From assembly GCA_019426215.1 (NCBI GenBank), contig CM033404.1:26970843-27034842 (forward strand): a stretch of DNA of 64,000 nucleotides, written 5' to 3'. Each line of letters begins with the position of its first letter. Within the stretch, counting starts at the first letter, position 1. The translations under genes were made by a program, and so were the position numbers. Positions 29,446-41,448 of this stretch are shown one piece after another. The stretch comes from Buddleja alternifolia. Taxonomy: Eukaryota; Streptophyta; Magnoliopsida; Lamiales; Scrophulariaceae. The notes under the pieces were generated by a model. The model did not search any database. It was not told where the DNA came from and saw nothing but the letters and a program-made list of their open reading frames with translations.

Positions 29446-32417
29446 TGTGCATGTGTGTATGTGTGTAATTCCGAGAGGGCAAGTAACACTAAAACCTGAG
29501 ACCAGTATATAACCCGTTTATAGTCTCAAAATCTACACCAAGTGGGGCAACCCCGAGTCGTATTCCTAAAGTTTGTGGTCATCTAGCCTCGTTTCACAAA
29601 TCTAAACTAGCTATGCATTTTTTCTTTTAATAATAAATTAACTTCACTTTTAAAAGATACATCAAAATGTCCCATCTCTCACAAAAAATTTGCTTATCAA
29701 AGTTGCGATTTTCATATTGTGACATGATTAAAGTCACCACTAAAGACAGTTAAAACAAAGCAAGATACATATTAATGAGACTAGTTCTTTCAACAGGATT
29801 TAAACTTTAGTAACATAGAGTCCATGTAAGATGGAAATAAAGAAAAAATATATATAAATATGAAGTTGTCATGTCTTTCAAAAGATGAAACGTTATCAAA
29901 TTTCAGGTACCTGATGTTTACGTCTGGTATGTGGACGCAATTCAATCCATGAACATCCATTGATCATGGGGCCAAGAACACGATATTCAGTAACCGCCTC
30001 TTGGGAAGCTTCTAGGCCTGAATTATGTGCCAGAATAACCCTCTCAGTTTTACCATCATTAAGGAGTACCTGAAATCTACAACACCATCAGGTCATGACC
30101 AAACATATTCAGGAGGAGACTATAGTTAAATTTCAGAGGATGGACCTTTGTAAGTGGGGCATGGATAAAGCCTTCTTTCTGCTTGGGTGAACCAATGACC
30201 AACGCCCAATACATCTGATAAATTGCCTCACAAGCATATCATTCCAATCCTTGAGACAACCAAAGAAAGAGGAAAGGAAGAAGTATAATAAGCAAAACAC
30301 AATGCTGGGTAACAAGGACAAATTGAATGAAGATTTTGCGGGCCAAGTAGAAGTCTGGATCAGAGTTTCGATCATGCTCTAGAAAATGTAAATTTCATTC
30401 TTCTATTCAGTTGTTGGAATTTTAGGTGGATAATGAAGTCAACGGATTATCATTTGCCAATATTACATAATGAAATTGCACATTAATATTATAGAATAAA
30501 CTTGAATTGTTAGATGAATTTCAATGCTAATGACATTAATAGAAAATGAAACTTCCAATATTAGACTGAAAAACAGAGAATATATTTAAAATTTTCTGAA
30601 TGACTGACTTACTCAGCTTTTTAACTGATTTTATTTTTATCGATGGAAATAATGGTAGCATGATTTAAGTATCAACAAAAAAATAACCACTAGTCTCAAC
30701 ATATTTCTTTGAGTAAATTCTATTTTTCAGGATATAGTTGAACATCATTAGATCCAAATATACATGACTCATACAGTATTTAAAGTTTAATAATTTGGTA
30801 AAGACTAAAAGATTTAAGAAAAAATTCAATATCTTTTTTACATAAATATACAACTGAAGATATCCAGGAATGAAATGTCATTTTATCATATTAAGATAAA
30901 CAGATACATACTATATACATATATATAGATATAGTATGTACCATATTTAAAAAATTTAACTGTTGAAATATTAAAAATTCTTGGGGGCGGGGTGGTGGTG
31001 GTGGTGGTGGGGATCCATCCTTGGTGGGAAACTATGATTGGAATTTGAGTACCTTAGACAAGGATTTTGTCTTCCTTCCATCACTGAACAACCAATGAAG
31101 ATAGGAAACACTTTCTTTCGTTCTTCCCATTAAAAGGAGGCCGCTAGTCTCTCTGTCAAGACGATGCACCTAAAATACCAGTTGATGAAAAATTACAAAC
31201 TTCAATTCGAGGGGCAAACAGATTTGTTTATGCAAATTAAATGAGAAACTGCTAAACTGATTTATGTGTTGTCAAAAGCGAGAACTCCGATAAACAGCAA
31301 TTAAAAGACAGTAACTCACCAACTTTGGACCCTCATCATAATCATATGATAATGCTGCAGCTGCCAATGCATCCATGCTGTTGTGAACAGACAGATTCCC
31401 CTATTTCATATACTATGCATCAGCAACTCAAAAGGCAAATAATGCAGAAAGTCATCGGAAAGACACATGATTGAGACTGTCAATGATGCTAACCTTTACT
31501 GGCAGTTTAGGAGGTTTATTTAACACAAGTATAGCAGGATCCTGAAATCGCAGCAATAGAAATAATCAATTTAATTATTAAAGTTGACCAAGTCGCATCC
31601 TCTCTATCACAGTCAAAACATATCTAACGGATTTGGTTGGAGCAGACCAAAACTATTTTAATGGGGTGGGTGAAAATTGGTGACCAGTAGATTGCATCAA
31701 CGCTTTATGATTCATCATATTATGCCGTACAATAGCATGGTTTCAACATTCCAATATTAAAACCGGACTACGAGTTTTTGTCTCCCTGTGGGACTAACAC
31801 ATTTACATCCTAACCAACACAAGGGACTGCAACAACCGATTCATCCAAATTCAAAATAGATGATACATAAGAACGGTGCGTAATTTTGCAAACACACCTT
31901 GTACTTCACAAGCCTCCGTAAGTAATCAATCTCATCAGCATTTGGGTACAATGTGCCACTTGGTATAACATCAAACCTCTTGGAGATTTTACTTTCAGCG
32001 ACATACTGGGACATAAATTTTAGCGCCCACCTCCATGATGTCACCATGTTTAACCTGTGCAACAACTTTTCAGACTATAAAGGAAGAAAATGGAGTATCG
32101 ACTAAGCAAAACAGAGAAATAAGAGAATAGATGAAAATACTTTGGGTTTATATCTTCTAATAATTGTTTAGGTTTATGCAATTCTCTGGTAAAAGCAGTA
32201 ATACCTTCTTCATGGACATTGTTTGTCCCTTGTAACATCTTGATGAGCCTCTTGAATTAAGACATTCCATCTGCACCTGTTAAAAACAAAATAAGATTTA
32301 TTTAAATTCCGTCTTCTTGACAGTTATAATAGAACTTCTGCTGTCTAAATACAGTAATAAAATACACCTTGTAACATTCCAGTTACTGACAAGTTAAGAA
32401 AAGAAGATCACTATCAT

Positions 32418-32846
32418 GTTCAGGCTAAACTTAGTCTTCTCCAAGACTAGGAGGTTCCAAAAAATCCACCACTTAAACTTCTTGTACATATAGTAGCGTG
32501 GGAAGTGTGTAGAAAGTATATAAAAGCAGAGGAGAATGTGTAGAAGGTTTCCATAAATGGAGAATGTGTAGAAAGGTTCTAAATTTGTGTAGGAAAAAAC
32601 ATATAGAAGCATCTGATCAAAGAGATTAACTTAGTATAATCTCGCAAAGAGGCGTATTGAAGGACTTAAGTGTTGGAGAGGACGTTACTACGAAGCTAAT
32701 TCCGTGATAAGAAACTTTCTACACATTCTCCTCTACCTTCTAGATCTTTTCTAGACACTTCATACACTATAATATATACAATAAGTTTAGTTGGGGGTAT
32801 TTATGAACCTGCTAGTCTTCGAGAAGACTAAGTATAGTCCGTGACA
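32418..32846. mobile_element. Foldback element in intron 1
   Basis: The left ~150 bp (GGCTAAACTTAGTCTTCTCC, AGACTAGGAGGTTC, GGAGAATGTGTAGAAGG) and the right ~150 bp are inverted copies of each other, so the transcript could fold into a long hairpin. No coding sequence and no clear target duplication. It sits between exons 1 and 2 of the minus-strand gene. The two small frames inside are not genes. Confidence 0.7.
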
Positions 32847-33495
32847 CTACGCTGCTCTGTAATGCACAAGCTACAAGCTCTGCAGGCTTGCAATTGCGCG
32901 TCTTTACACCATCTTTTTGAACTATTTCACATTGCTTTAAAGCTCATATATAATGGGACGAGCGGGAAAAATACAACCAAGAAAAATGCACTATTATGCA
33001 TTACTTATTCCAGCTACCGTATTGAATAACAAGAATGTATGAGTTACGGTAAATTAAAATGTGAAAAGGTCTTTCATGAATATATAATCATATCATAAAT
33101 AAAAAGAAGCAAATATGTAATGCAATGATTACAGATGGTAACTCCGAAAATTTTAGGAAAAAGAAAAAGTAAAGTTGGAAGTACACTGACGAGGCCTTTA
33201 TTGAAATGATTCTGATGATTGGAGGAGCGACATCATCAAAGCAATATTTGAGCCAGCTAATAGCAGTGACATGTGCAGCCGAAGTTGATTTCCTTCCGGG
33301 CAAAGGGTGGCAGGGGAATGGGGGCAAAGATAACAACTGACGAGGTTTTGGACCCTCTTTTGGGCAGCCCAAATACATTATATTATTCAACACTCGAATG
33401 GCCTTTGAGGAAGCGATCGATGGAGGACGGATCTTTGACCTCGGCTTCTGGCGGACTGCTGAGAAGACTTCCGGATATAGGAGCTTCTTCCGCAT

Positions 33496-35005
33496 ATAAT
33501 TTAATCTCGAGAATAGCTTTTCTCTTCTAGTTCTAATTTGAGCAGTGAATCTAAATCATCTTACACTATCATTGAACAAAGGAGCTCAGAACTTGTACTC
33601 GCAAACTCCGATGCTGCAGTCCCTCGCTTGACTTTGGTCTTTCCTCCCTTATCCCTTGTGTGTTAATCAGTTCTATTAAAATCATCAATTCTGGAAATAT
33701 TATTTAAAAGCGTAAGAAAAGTAGAAAATTGGCAAATGATTTTAAAGTTGTGTATGATGTCAGAGCAAGTATTTCTCGGCTATAACCACTTTAGAATTTG
33801 GATTTGCATTGTATATCATTCTAAAAATGAAATGTTTTTCCAACTGTTTTGAGAATTAGTAATAAATATAATTGGTTTCAAGCTCAACTAATACGTAAAA
33901 ACTAACTATACAAACTATCATAGTTTTATTTTATATAAACATTCTAAACCCTAAGCCTCCAAAATTACTGTAATGGAAAGCGTTAGCCAAATGGCAAAGT
34001 ACATGTATGCAACTAGGGGTGTTCATTCGGTTAAACCGAACCGAAATTTCGGTCGGTTCGGAACAATCCGGAACCGAAATGAAACTATTCGGTTCGGTTT
34101 TAACCGAAACTATTTCGGTTTTTTCGGTTAACCGAATTTTAACTTAGACACAATTAGATAAACAATGAAAATCTGCTTAATTACTTGTTAGTGAAACTAA
34201 TTAGAACATGTTCTTGCATTAATTAAAGTTTAGTGAAGAACATTTAATAACGTAGAAATTAATTTTACCTAGATTAAATGATGGCTTTCAGGTGCTAAAC
34301 TAATGCAAGTGAACGGACATGGGGTATTTAGCAATAATCTTAAATCACTAGTGCTTTTGATAAAAGGAAATAAACAACAATTAAACATTCCAATTAGACA
34401 AGAAAAGAGGAGAGAGAGGCGTACCTGATCCCGGAGGAAAAGAAATGAATTACAAGCTTGTACATATATATACACATAATGCAATATATAAATGAATAGA
34501 GAAGGTGTGGTGTCACCTTAAGAATAAATGGTGTAGCTACGCGTCCTCCATCAAATTGGCCTCATCAACTAACTTTTCTTTATTTTTCCAGAAATTACCA
34601 TTTGGTCCTTGTACCTTTTTAATTTTGCAATTCGACCCCAAAGGTTTATCAAATTCGCATTTCAGTCCAATAGACTTGATATCCACCTTCCAATTCAGTC
34701 ATAAAACGTATAATCTACATAATATATGTCCACCAAATATTGGTCCTTTTCCTTTATAATAATTTCACTTTGATCCTCAAAGTTTTGGGGAGAATCTTTT
34801 ATTTGCCCCAAATGAAGAAAGCCTCTACCAAATAATTTTAATTCTGAAGAATATCCACAAGATCGAGTAGACCACATTTGTATCACCTAATTCACTTTAG
34901 TCTAAGAAGACATTAAAATTGAATAAATCATGAAATCTAATTAACGAGAATTATATCTCTTACCATAACTTACAGAACTAGGGGCTGAAAATATAGGATG
35001 TTACA
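33496..35005. other. Intergenic DNA with an AACCGAA/TTCGGTT repeat patch
   Basis: The first ~150 bp lie upstream of the pseudouridine synthase start and probably hold its promoter. At 34013-34140 there is a dense patch of CGGTT/AACCG words following GGGGTGTTCATTCGG, a repeat common at the ends of plant hAT-type MITEs, but no matching opposite end was found. The rest has no recognisable gene. Confidence 0.55.
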
Positions 35006-35886
35006 CGACCTATATTCTAGGGATTCGGATCTATAGAGATCGAACCAAAAGAATGATAGGACTTTCTCAAGCCCTTTACTTAGAAAAGGTCCTAAAAAGG
35101 TATAGGATGGAAGATTCTAAGAAAGGGTTCCTACCAATGAGACATGGGATATATCTTTCGAAATCTATGTGTCCTCAAAGTGAGGAAGATAGTAAAGAAA
35201 TGAACATTATACCCTATGCGTCTACTGTGGGAAGCTTGATGTACGCGATGCTCTGTACTAGAACTGACATTGCTTATGCTATGAGCGTTGTTAGTCGATT
35301 TCAAGCAAACCCTGGTAAGGAACATTGGATAGCTGTGAAGAATATCCTAAAGTATTTGAAAAGAACTAAGGCTATGATTCTCACCTATGGAAGTGGTGAC
35401 CTGAGGGTGGACGGGTACACTGATTCGGATTTCCAATCTGATGTTGATGACCGAAAATCCACCTCGGGATTTGTATTTACTCTAAATGGTGGAGCGGTGA
35501 CTTGGAAAAGTTCCAAGCAAAGCACAACCGCAGACTTCACCACAGAGGCTGAATACATAGTTGCCTCGGAGGCAGCTAAAGAAGCTATTTGGATTAGGAA
35601 GTTCGTTGAGGAACTTCAAGTGGTTCCTAGCATAAAGCTCTCGTTGCCACTTTATTGTGACCACACCGGAGCAATAGCACAAGCGAAGGAACCTAGGTCT
35701 CACAATAAATCCAAACACATAGAGAGGAGATATCACATCATAAGAGAGATCGTTGCACGAGGTGAAATAGTTGTTCAGAAAATAGCCTCAGCCGACAATG
35801 TCGCTGATCCATTGACCAAGCCATTGGCACAGGCGGTGCTGGAAAAACATCTCGAAAAGATGGGTATTAAATACCACAGCAAATGA
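35006..35886 (+). pseudogene. Copia J: 5'-truncated RT end and RNase H
   Basis: Coding begins mid-RT with the IRIYRDRTKRM-like segment and an open frame of 277 residues from 35053 to 35886. RNase H is well preserved: DGYTDSDFQSD near residue 120, STTADFTTEAEY, YCDHTGAIAQA and NKSKHIERRYHIIRE (the metal-binding D, E, D residues are present). It matches 62560-63418 closely. The 5' two thirds of the element are missing, so it cannot move by itself. AAGTGGGAG at 35897-35905 and the LTR follow directly. Confidence 0.9.
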
Positions 35887-35907
35887 CATTGAGTGCAAGT
35901 GGGAGAT

Positions 35908-37521
35908 TGTTAGAGTATATGCCCTCGAATGCCATAAAGAGGATAGATTTATAGGGCATAAACATTGTAACTAAACTATGGTTTTTCTATTAATATAAGG
36001 CAGTTGATTGTTATTTTCTTATAGGCATTTATAAGGTGTGAATAAACAACGTAAAGTCCTTGATGACAAGGCGAACCTTCTACCTCCTATGGGATAGGAG
36101 GAATGGCTCTAGAATGGTTTGATCCTTAACATCTAAAAGGGTTCGCAAGTCTAAGAAATATTGATTGGGCATCAATAGTGAATAAAGACTTGTATGATGT
36201 AAGTTTCGACAGAGAAAGTGCCAGTCGTACACTATGGAAATGGTAGTGGGAACTTATATCATAGACGTGTCAGTTGGACTGATATGTTCGAACACGGCTC
36301 GCATCAGTTCATCACATGGGTATTCACTCATTGACAGTCAATGATGAAACTGACAAGTAGTGATAGGTACGTGTGAACCTCTGACCTGAGAAATCGAGTT
36401 GAAGATGTACTTGTGACATCAAGTCTGTCATTAGAGTAGTTAGATTCAAATCACCTGTTGGTGGAATCGACCTCGAAGTGCGACTTGATGGGCAAGTAGC
36501 ATTGTTAACTGATTTACAATATGGAATTTATTCTCTCATAAGTGAATGAGTAAAATATCCTATGCGATCATGAATAAGTGAGGATGAAAGTCTTTAGCCA
36601 AAGCATTTAAATACCTCGACTTATTATGAGCTTAGGCATATGGTCAAGTTATATGAGTTTGACTTTATACCATGACTCTTACTTGGGTGAGATATAAGAA
36701 TAAAAGGTTTATGCACGTACGGTATTCACGGCGTAAAGGTTTGGAAATGATCCTATTCATTCGTTCTCAATTGGGTTACGGGGTGTGAGCTACGAGACTG
36801 GTTAGGTGTCACTCACACCCCTTTGGATTCCTCCCAATTGCCTTTTGAGACGAACCTAAAGAGTCGCGCTTAAAGGAAGTGCAAAAGCAAAATCATGGGA
36901 AAAAGACTTGAGAGAAATTCACGGCATTGGATGCCGTAATTAATTAATTAATTATTAGATAATTTAATTAATTAATTAAATTAATGAGTTAATTAATTTC
37001 TTGGAGAAATTGAATTATAAATTAATTAGGAATTGAATTAATTGGATTATCAATTTATTTATTGGATAAATAAATTATCCGATTAATTAATTAGCAAGCA
37101 AGACGAAAGCTCGAAGGCTTCCGAGCCCACTAAGGGGCGGCCAAATAGATGCCCAAATAGGGCTCTTGCATGCTAGGGTTATTGTTTCATAATGATATAA
37201 ATATATCACAAGGTGAAAAATAACACAAGGCAACTTACATAACTTTCTCTCCGAGAAAAAGTCTCCCACCCCTCTCTCTCTCTCTCTCTCTCTAGCCGTC
37301 TTTGACAAGGAAGAAAGGAGGATTTTTTTGTTTTTGATTTCGGCGTGACGAATTAGAGACGTTGGCAAATTCGGCGTTAGAGAAAAGGATCACGTTCAGA
37401 AATCAACATACGCGAGAACGGTAATCTTTCTATACACAATTAAACACGAGGATTAGAGATGATTCGGGTTTTGGGAATTAAATTTACTTTTCGCTGTGTT
37501 TTATTCGAATAATTCCCAACA
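35908..37521 (+). repeat. Copia J 3' LTR
   Basis: 1,614 bp, TGTTAGAGTATATGCCC to TTCCCAACA. A TATA box is near 37195 and a (CT)n run at 37275-37294 follows. It contains the shared LTR module (TTCGAACACGGCTCG near 36287, GACGAACCTAAAGAGTCGCG near 36850). The minus frame 37087-37368 is not supported. Confidence 0.9.
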
Positions 37522-37905
37522 GTGACATCACATCCTTTGGTAATTCCTCTCATTTCCAATTGAGACAAACCTAAAGAGTCGCGCTATAAGAAACGAACAA
37601 GATGTCCTTTTGTGTTCATCTTTTAGAAAGATATAATTAATTGGACGTATGATTTATTGGTTAAATCAATAAATTAAATATTTAATTAAATTAGATTAAA
37701 TTAAATTCTTTAATTGGAAAATTAATTAAATGGAATTAATTAATTAATATATATATATTGGATTTAAATAAGATTTAAATTAAATATATATTAAATGGTG
37801 GACTAAGTTGATTGGGCCAACTTAATCCCACCTACACGTCCAAAGAAGCCTTAGGGGCGGCTACAAGGAGTCCTAGGAGAGACTCCTACTTGTTGCTTAA
37901 GTCAG
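37522..37905 (+). repeat. Internal LTR fragment
   Basis: A piece of LTR truncated at both ends, related to the reverse complement of the solo LTR at 44534-46105 (shared AAAGAGTCGCGCTATAAGAA). It abuts Copia J's LTR on the left and Copia F coding sequence on the right. Probably a deletion junction. Confidence 0.7.
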
Positions 37906-38352
37906 TAGAGTTATAAGGAATGTCAACTTGCTCCCACTGACCATTTTGTAGACACATGGTTCGTCTTCATTCTTGATGAAGCCATATTTCCTTGCTTCTT
38001 CATTGAACCGTAGATTCTAGCTGCGAGAGGCTTGTTTCATTCCATAAATGGATCTATTTAGTTTGCAAACTTTATGAGAATCTGTTTTGGATATGAAGCC
38101 CCTGGGCTGTTGCATATAAATGTCCTCCTCGAGGTATCCATTTAGAAATGCGTTCTTCATATCCATTTGCCAGATTTCATAATCCAAGTTTGCAGCTATG
38201 TCTAGCAGAATTCTAATAGATTTGACCATGGCCACTTGCGAAAATGTCTCCTCATAGTCAATGGCCTCCTTTTGACTATACCCATTGGCCACCAGCCTGG
38301 CCTTATAGGTATCCACCTTGCCATTAGGACCAATCTTTCTCTTATAGATCCA
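37906..38352 (-). pseudogene. Copia F, part 1: reverse transcriptase fragment
   Basis: Minus-strand RT with the frame 38017-38364: WIYKRKIGPNGKVDTYKARL, then EIWQMDMKNAFLNGYLEED and KLNRSIYGMKQASRS. Downstream in the same sense, CVYKMVSGSKLTFL is readable to 37906. Cut on its 5' side by the Athila element at 38352; the bases ATCCA (38348-38352) are its left target duplication. The tail of the open frame past 38352 is in Athila LTR and is not part of the gene. Confidence 0.88.
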
Positions 38353-39759
38353 TGATAAGTGCAATATTTATGTATTTTATTACCTCTATCTTCAGCATTT
38401 TATTGTGATTATATGGCCATTGGAACCGATTTTATCTCATTTTGTGATTTAGGCAAGATTTGAATCAATTTCAATCAAAATGGCAGATTTGGCGATGTTT
38501 CGAAAATACTGATATATCTGGAGATGAAAACATTAGTTTATATTGAATTTTATCCAGTTGGAAACCTACAACAAAGGCCTATATTTCTTGTGAAGAAGTC
38601 CAAACCCAGTTCGGAAGTTAAAAGGCTCAAAAGTGTTCAAGAATTTACAAGAGATTTCTGTTTTGGACTGGACTGGACTGCGCAGTTTTGGTGAAAAATT
38701 CATAACTAGAGTTATGTGTCTTTCATTCAGTCAAGGCCAGTTCAAAATTAAAGATAACACATAAATCTACAAATTTCTAGAAGGAGTCAAAGTTAGATTT
38801 GATGAAGTAGAGGCGACAAATCAAAGTGTAAAGGGAATAATATATTCTCCATGCTTTGATGTTAAAGGGAAGAATATATTCTCCATGCTTTGATGTTAAA
38901 GGAAAGAATATATTCTCCATGTCTTGATAAAGGAAGAGAGAATATATTCTCTCCATGATTATGGCATCTTTTCATTGCCCATATATATGTCTTGCAAGAG
39001 TTGAAGTAGAAGAGAGGAAGAGAATTAGAAAAATAGAGAGTAAGAAAAATAGTATTTTCAAATTTTATACTTACAATTATGAGTAGCTAAGTTTTTCTTT
39101 CGGTTCAAGGGAGTTCATTTTGATTCACATGTTGTGAGACACGGAGCTTCATCAATCTATCTAAGGTGCACATTAGTGGATTATCTATTACAATCTATTA
39201 CTAACAAATCTTCACAATCCGTAATTGTTATGCTTGATTTGTGCTCGTAGCAATTGAGTTGTCAAGATTGCGACCCCAGTTTTCATTGATTACTCGGGAA
39301 ACATTAGTGTAAATTAAATAGTTGGCGCTTGCTTAAACTATTGTTTATCCTTAGTTGCTTCTAATTCGTTATGCTATTATTGACATGATTAGGATTGCGT
39401 AATACCGAGTTAGTTGATAATAAGAATTTAACCCGGTGCTAGGCTTTGGTTAATGATATAAGGAAGTTAATAGGGATATAAATAGCTGGTTATTTATGTT
39501 CTTGGCTAAGTAATCAAAGAATAGATAGTATTTTAGGTGTCTATGATCAACTTGAATTGAAGAACGAATTATCCTTGAATCAATGCTTTACATTTATTGA
39601 ACTTCCTATTTAATTCCTGCCCTTTATAATTCATCCAAACAAACCTCCCCATTGAATATTCTTTTGATCAATCAATCTCTAGGGTTCGACCTGGACTTAC
39701 GAGTACTACAGATTCTTGTGAGAACAGTAACTATATTTTGGTGCATTTGACACGTATCA
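38353..39759 (+). repeat. Athila 5' LTR
   Basis: 1,407 bp from TGATAAGTGCAATATTT to ACACGTATCA. Compared with the 3' copy it has a local tandem duplication around AAGAATATATTCTCCATG (38835-38925) and lacks a block containing GGTGCACATT-adjacent sequence present at 53232-53290. Substitutions are scattered throughout. Confidence 0.93.
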
Positions 39760-39764
39760 AATTT

Positions 39765-39782
39765 TGGCGCCGTTGCCGGGGA
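39765..39782 (+). other. Athila primer binding site (tRNA-Asp type)
   Basis: TGGCGCCGTTGCCGGGGA, the typical Athila primer site matching the 3' end of plant aspartate tRNA, lies five bases after the LTR. Confidence 0.9.
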
Positions 39783-40015
39783 TTGGTTTTCGGTCAAAAT
39801 TTTATTTTATTCTAATTATTATTGTAATATATATATGTATATATATAGGCTGTTAGATTTATATATTTTTTAGTTTTAAGTTTTATTGACTATTTTGTGT
39901 ATTGAAAAAAAAACATAAGGGTTTTTGAAATTTTTCTAATTTTAGCCGTAAAATTTTCGTCATTTGTGTATTCCTATGATATTTTCTTACTTCCCCTTTT
40001 GAGTTTTTATATTTT

Positions 40016-41282
40016 ATGACTCGTTCTTCTCAATCTAAGACCCAGGCAATTGATCTAGAGATTGAAAGAACATTGCGTAGATTGAGGAAAGACGCTAAGA
40101 AGACGAGCGACACGAAAAACGTGCAATCGGAAGAATCTATCTTATCTCCACACGGAAGCACCATATCTCTTCACTTATTTTTGAGTGAATCAGACGAAGA
40201 AGAAGTCATGGCTGGAAATAATAGGACTTTGAAGGAGTTGGCTACTCCAGAATTTAATTTACAACCTTTATGCATTGAATATGCTGATTTAGATGTTGAT
40301 TTTGAATTAAAATCTGGATTGATTCACTTATTGCCTAAATTTCGTGGTCTTTCAGGTGAGGACCAAAACAAGCACCTAAAGGAATTCCATGTTGTATGCT
40401 CGAGCATGAGACCGACGGGAGTATCCGAGGAACAAATTAAATTAAGAGCATTCCCATTTTCCTTAGCAGATGATGCAAAAGATTGGCTTTATTACTTACC
40501 TTCAGAGACGATAACAACATGGAATGAGGTCAAAAGACTATTTTTGGAGAAGTACTTTCCAGCATCAAGGGCTGCAAACATAAGAAAAGAGATTTGTGGC
40601 ATAAGGCAGTACAACGGAGAATCGTTATATGAATATTGGGAGCGATTTAAGAAGTTGTGTGCAAGCTGTCCACACCATCAGATAAGTGAGCAACTATTAA
40701 TTCAATATTTTTATGAAGGCTTACTTCCCATGGAGAGGAACATGATTGATGCAGCGAGTGGAGGAGCTCTAGTGGATAAAACCCCCCACAGTTGCTAGGA
40801 CTTTAATTTCCAACATGGCAGCAAATTCACAGCAATTTGGCATGAGGTTAGATCATAGACCTAAAAAAGTCAACGAGGTAAGAACATCTAACCTTGAGCA
40901 TAAAATTTTTTAGTTAACTTCATTAGTTCATCAAATGGCCGTAGGAAATTTACAAGTAGTGAAGGTATGTGGTATTTGCTCGGTTATAGGGCACCCCACT
41001 GATGCGTGTCCTACATTGCAAGAAAATACTAACCAGGAAGCCAATGCCATTGGAGGATTCCCATGTCAGCAACAAAGGAAGTACGATCCTTATTCCAATT
41101 CATACAATCCAGGCTGGCGAGATCACCCCAATCTCAATTATGGAAATCAAGTTGGACAAAATCGTTATCAAAATTCTTTCCAGCCACGACACCAATATCA
41201 AACGAATCAATCTTCGAATTCAGGTATGCCTTTAGATGAAATTGTTAACGCTCTCGCTAACAATACCCAACAATTTCAATAG
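40016..41282 (+). pseudogene. Athila gag, disrupted
   Basis: Frame 40016-40798 carries an Athila gag domain (FRGLSGEDQNKHLKEFH near residue 109, FLEKYFPASRAANIRKEI near 180, ESLYEYWERFKKLC near 202). At about 40785 a six-C run shifts the frame; the other frame continues with RTLISNMAANSQQF. A stop lies near 40911, then frame 40935-41282 supplies a zinc knuckle, CGICSVIGHPTDAC. The frame ends at TAG 41280-41282. The protein would form the particle shell; it cannot be made intact from this copy. Confidence 0.9.
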
Positions 41283-41448
41283 GAAACAATGAACAACATC
41301 CAAAATTTGGAGAAACAGATAAGTCAGTTAGCAACTTCGATGAGCAAGATGAAAACTCAAGGTTCGGGCAAATTACCCTCCCTAACAATCATAAATCCTA
41401 GAGAGAATGCCAGTGTAGTAACTTTGCGGAGCGGAAAAGAAATTTAGA

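Larger units (their letters stand above)
27835..33495 (-). pseudogene. RNA pseudouridine synthase 4-like gene (RluA/RluD family, probably organellar), frame-broken
   Basis: Nine exons are recovered by homology, all with GT-AG introns: 33191-33495, 32205-32276, 31898-32054, 31494-31541, 31320-31400, 31053-31169, 30146-30249, 29911-30069, 27835-28209. The product isomerises uridine to pseudouridine in RNA; plant relatives are annotated as mitochondrial. Visible parts: RNA-binding S4-like region (exons 1-3), the catalytic motif HRLDRETSG with its aspartate (exon 6), RRKHQ/LRVHCAEALGTPIVGD spanning exons 8-9, and the plant-specific tail ending KISWNLMSSYLV. Introns are all phase 0 if three frame lesions are allowed: one base short in exon 1 (near 33210), two short in exon 3 (near 31990) and one short in exon 7 (near 30236). 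The family's GDYKYG reads GDYKNG. Start chosen at the first ATG of exon 1. It could be a recent pseudogene or carry assembly errors. Confidence 0.85.

Noticed and set aside
29410..29470. TA/CA repeat tract as a CRISPR-like or regulatory array
   Set aside because: It is a simple dinucleotide microsatellite. Others at 19880, 25690, 30990 (GGT) and 52415 are of the same kind.
30133..30375. 80-residue minus-strand frame
   Set aside because: It combines intron sequence with exon 7 of the pseudouridine synthase in a shifted frame.
33273..33530. 85-residue plus-strand frame
   Set aside because: Antisense to exon 1.
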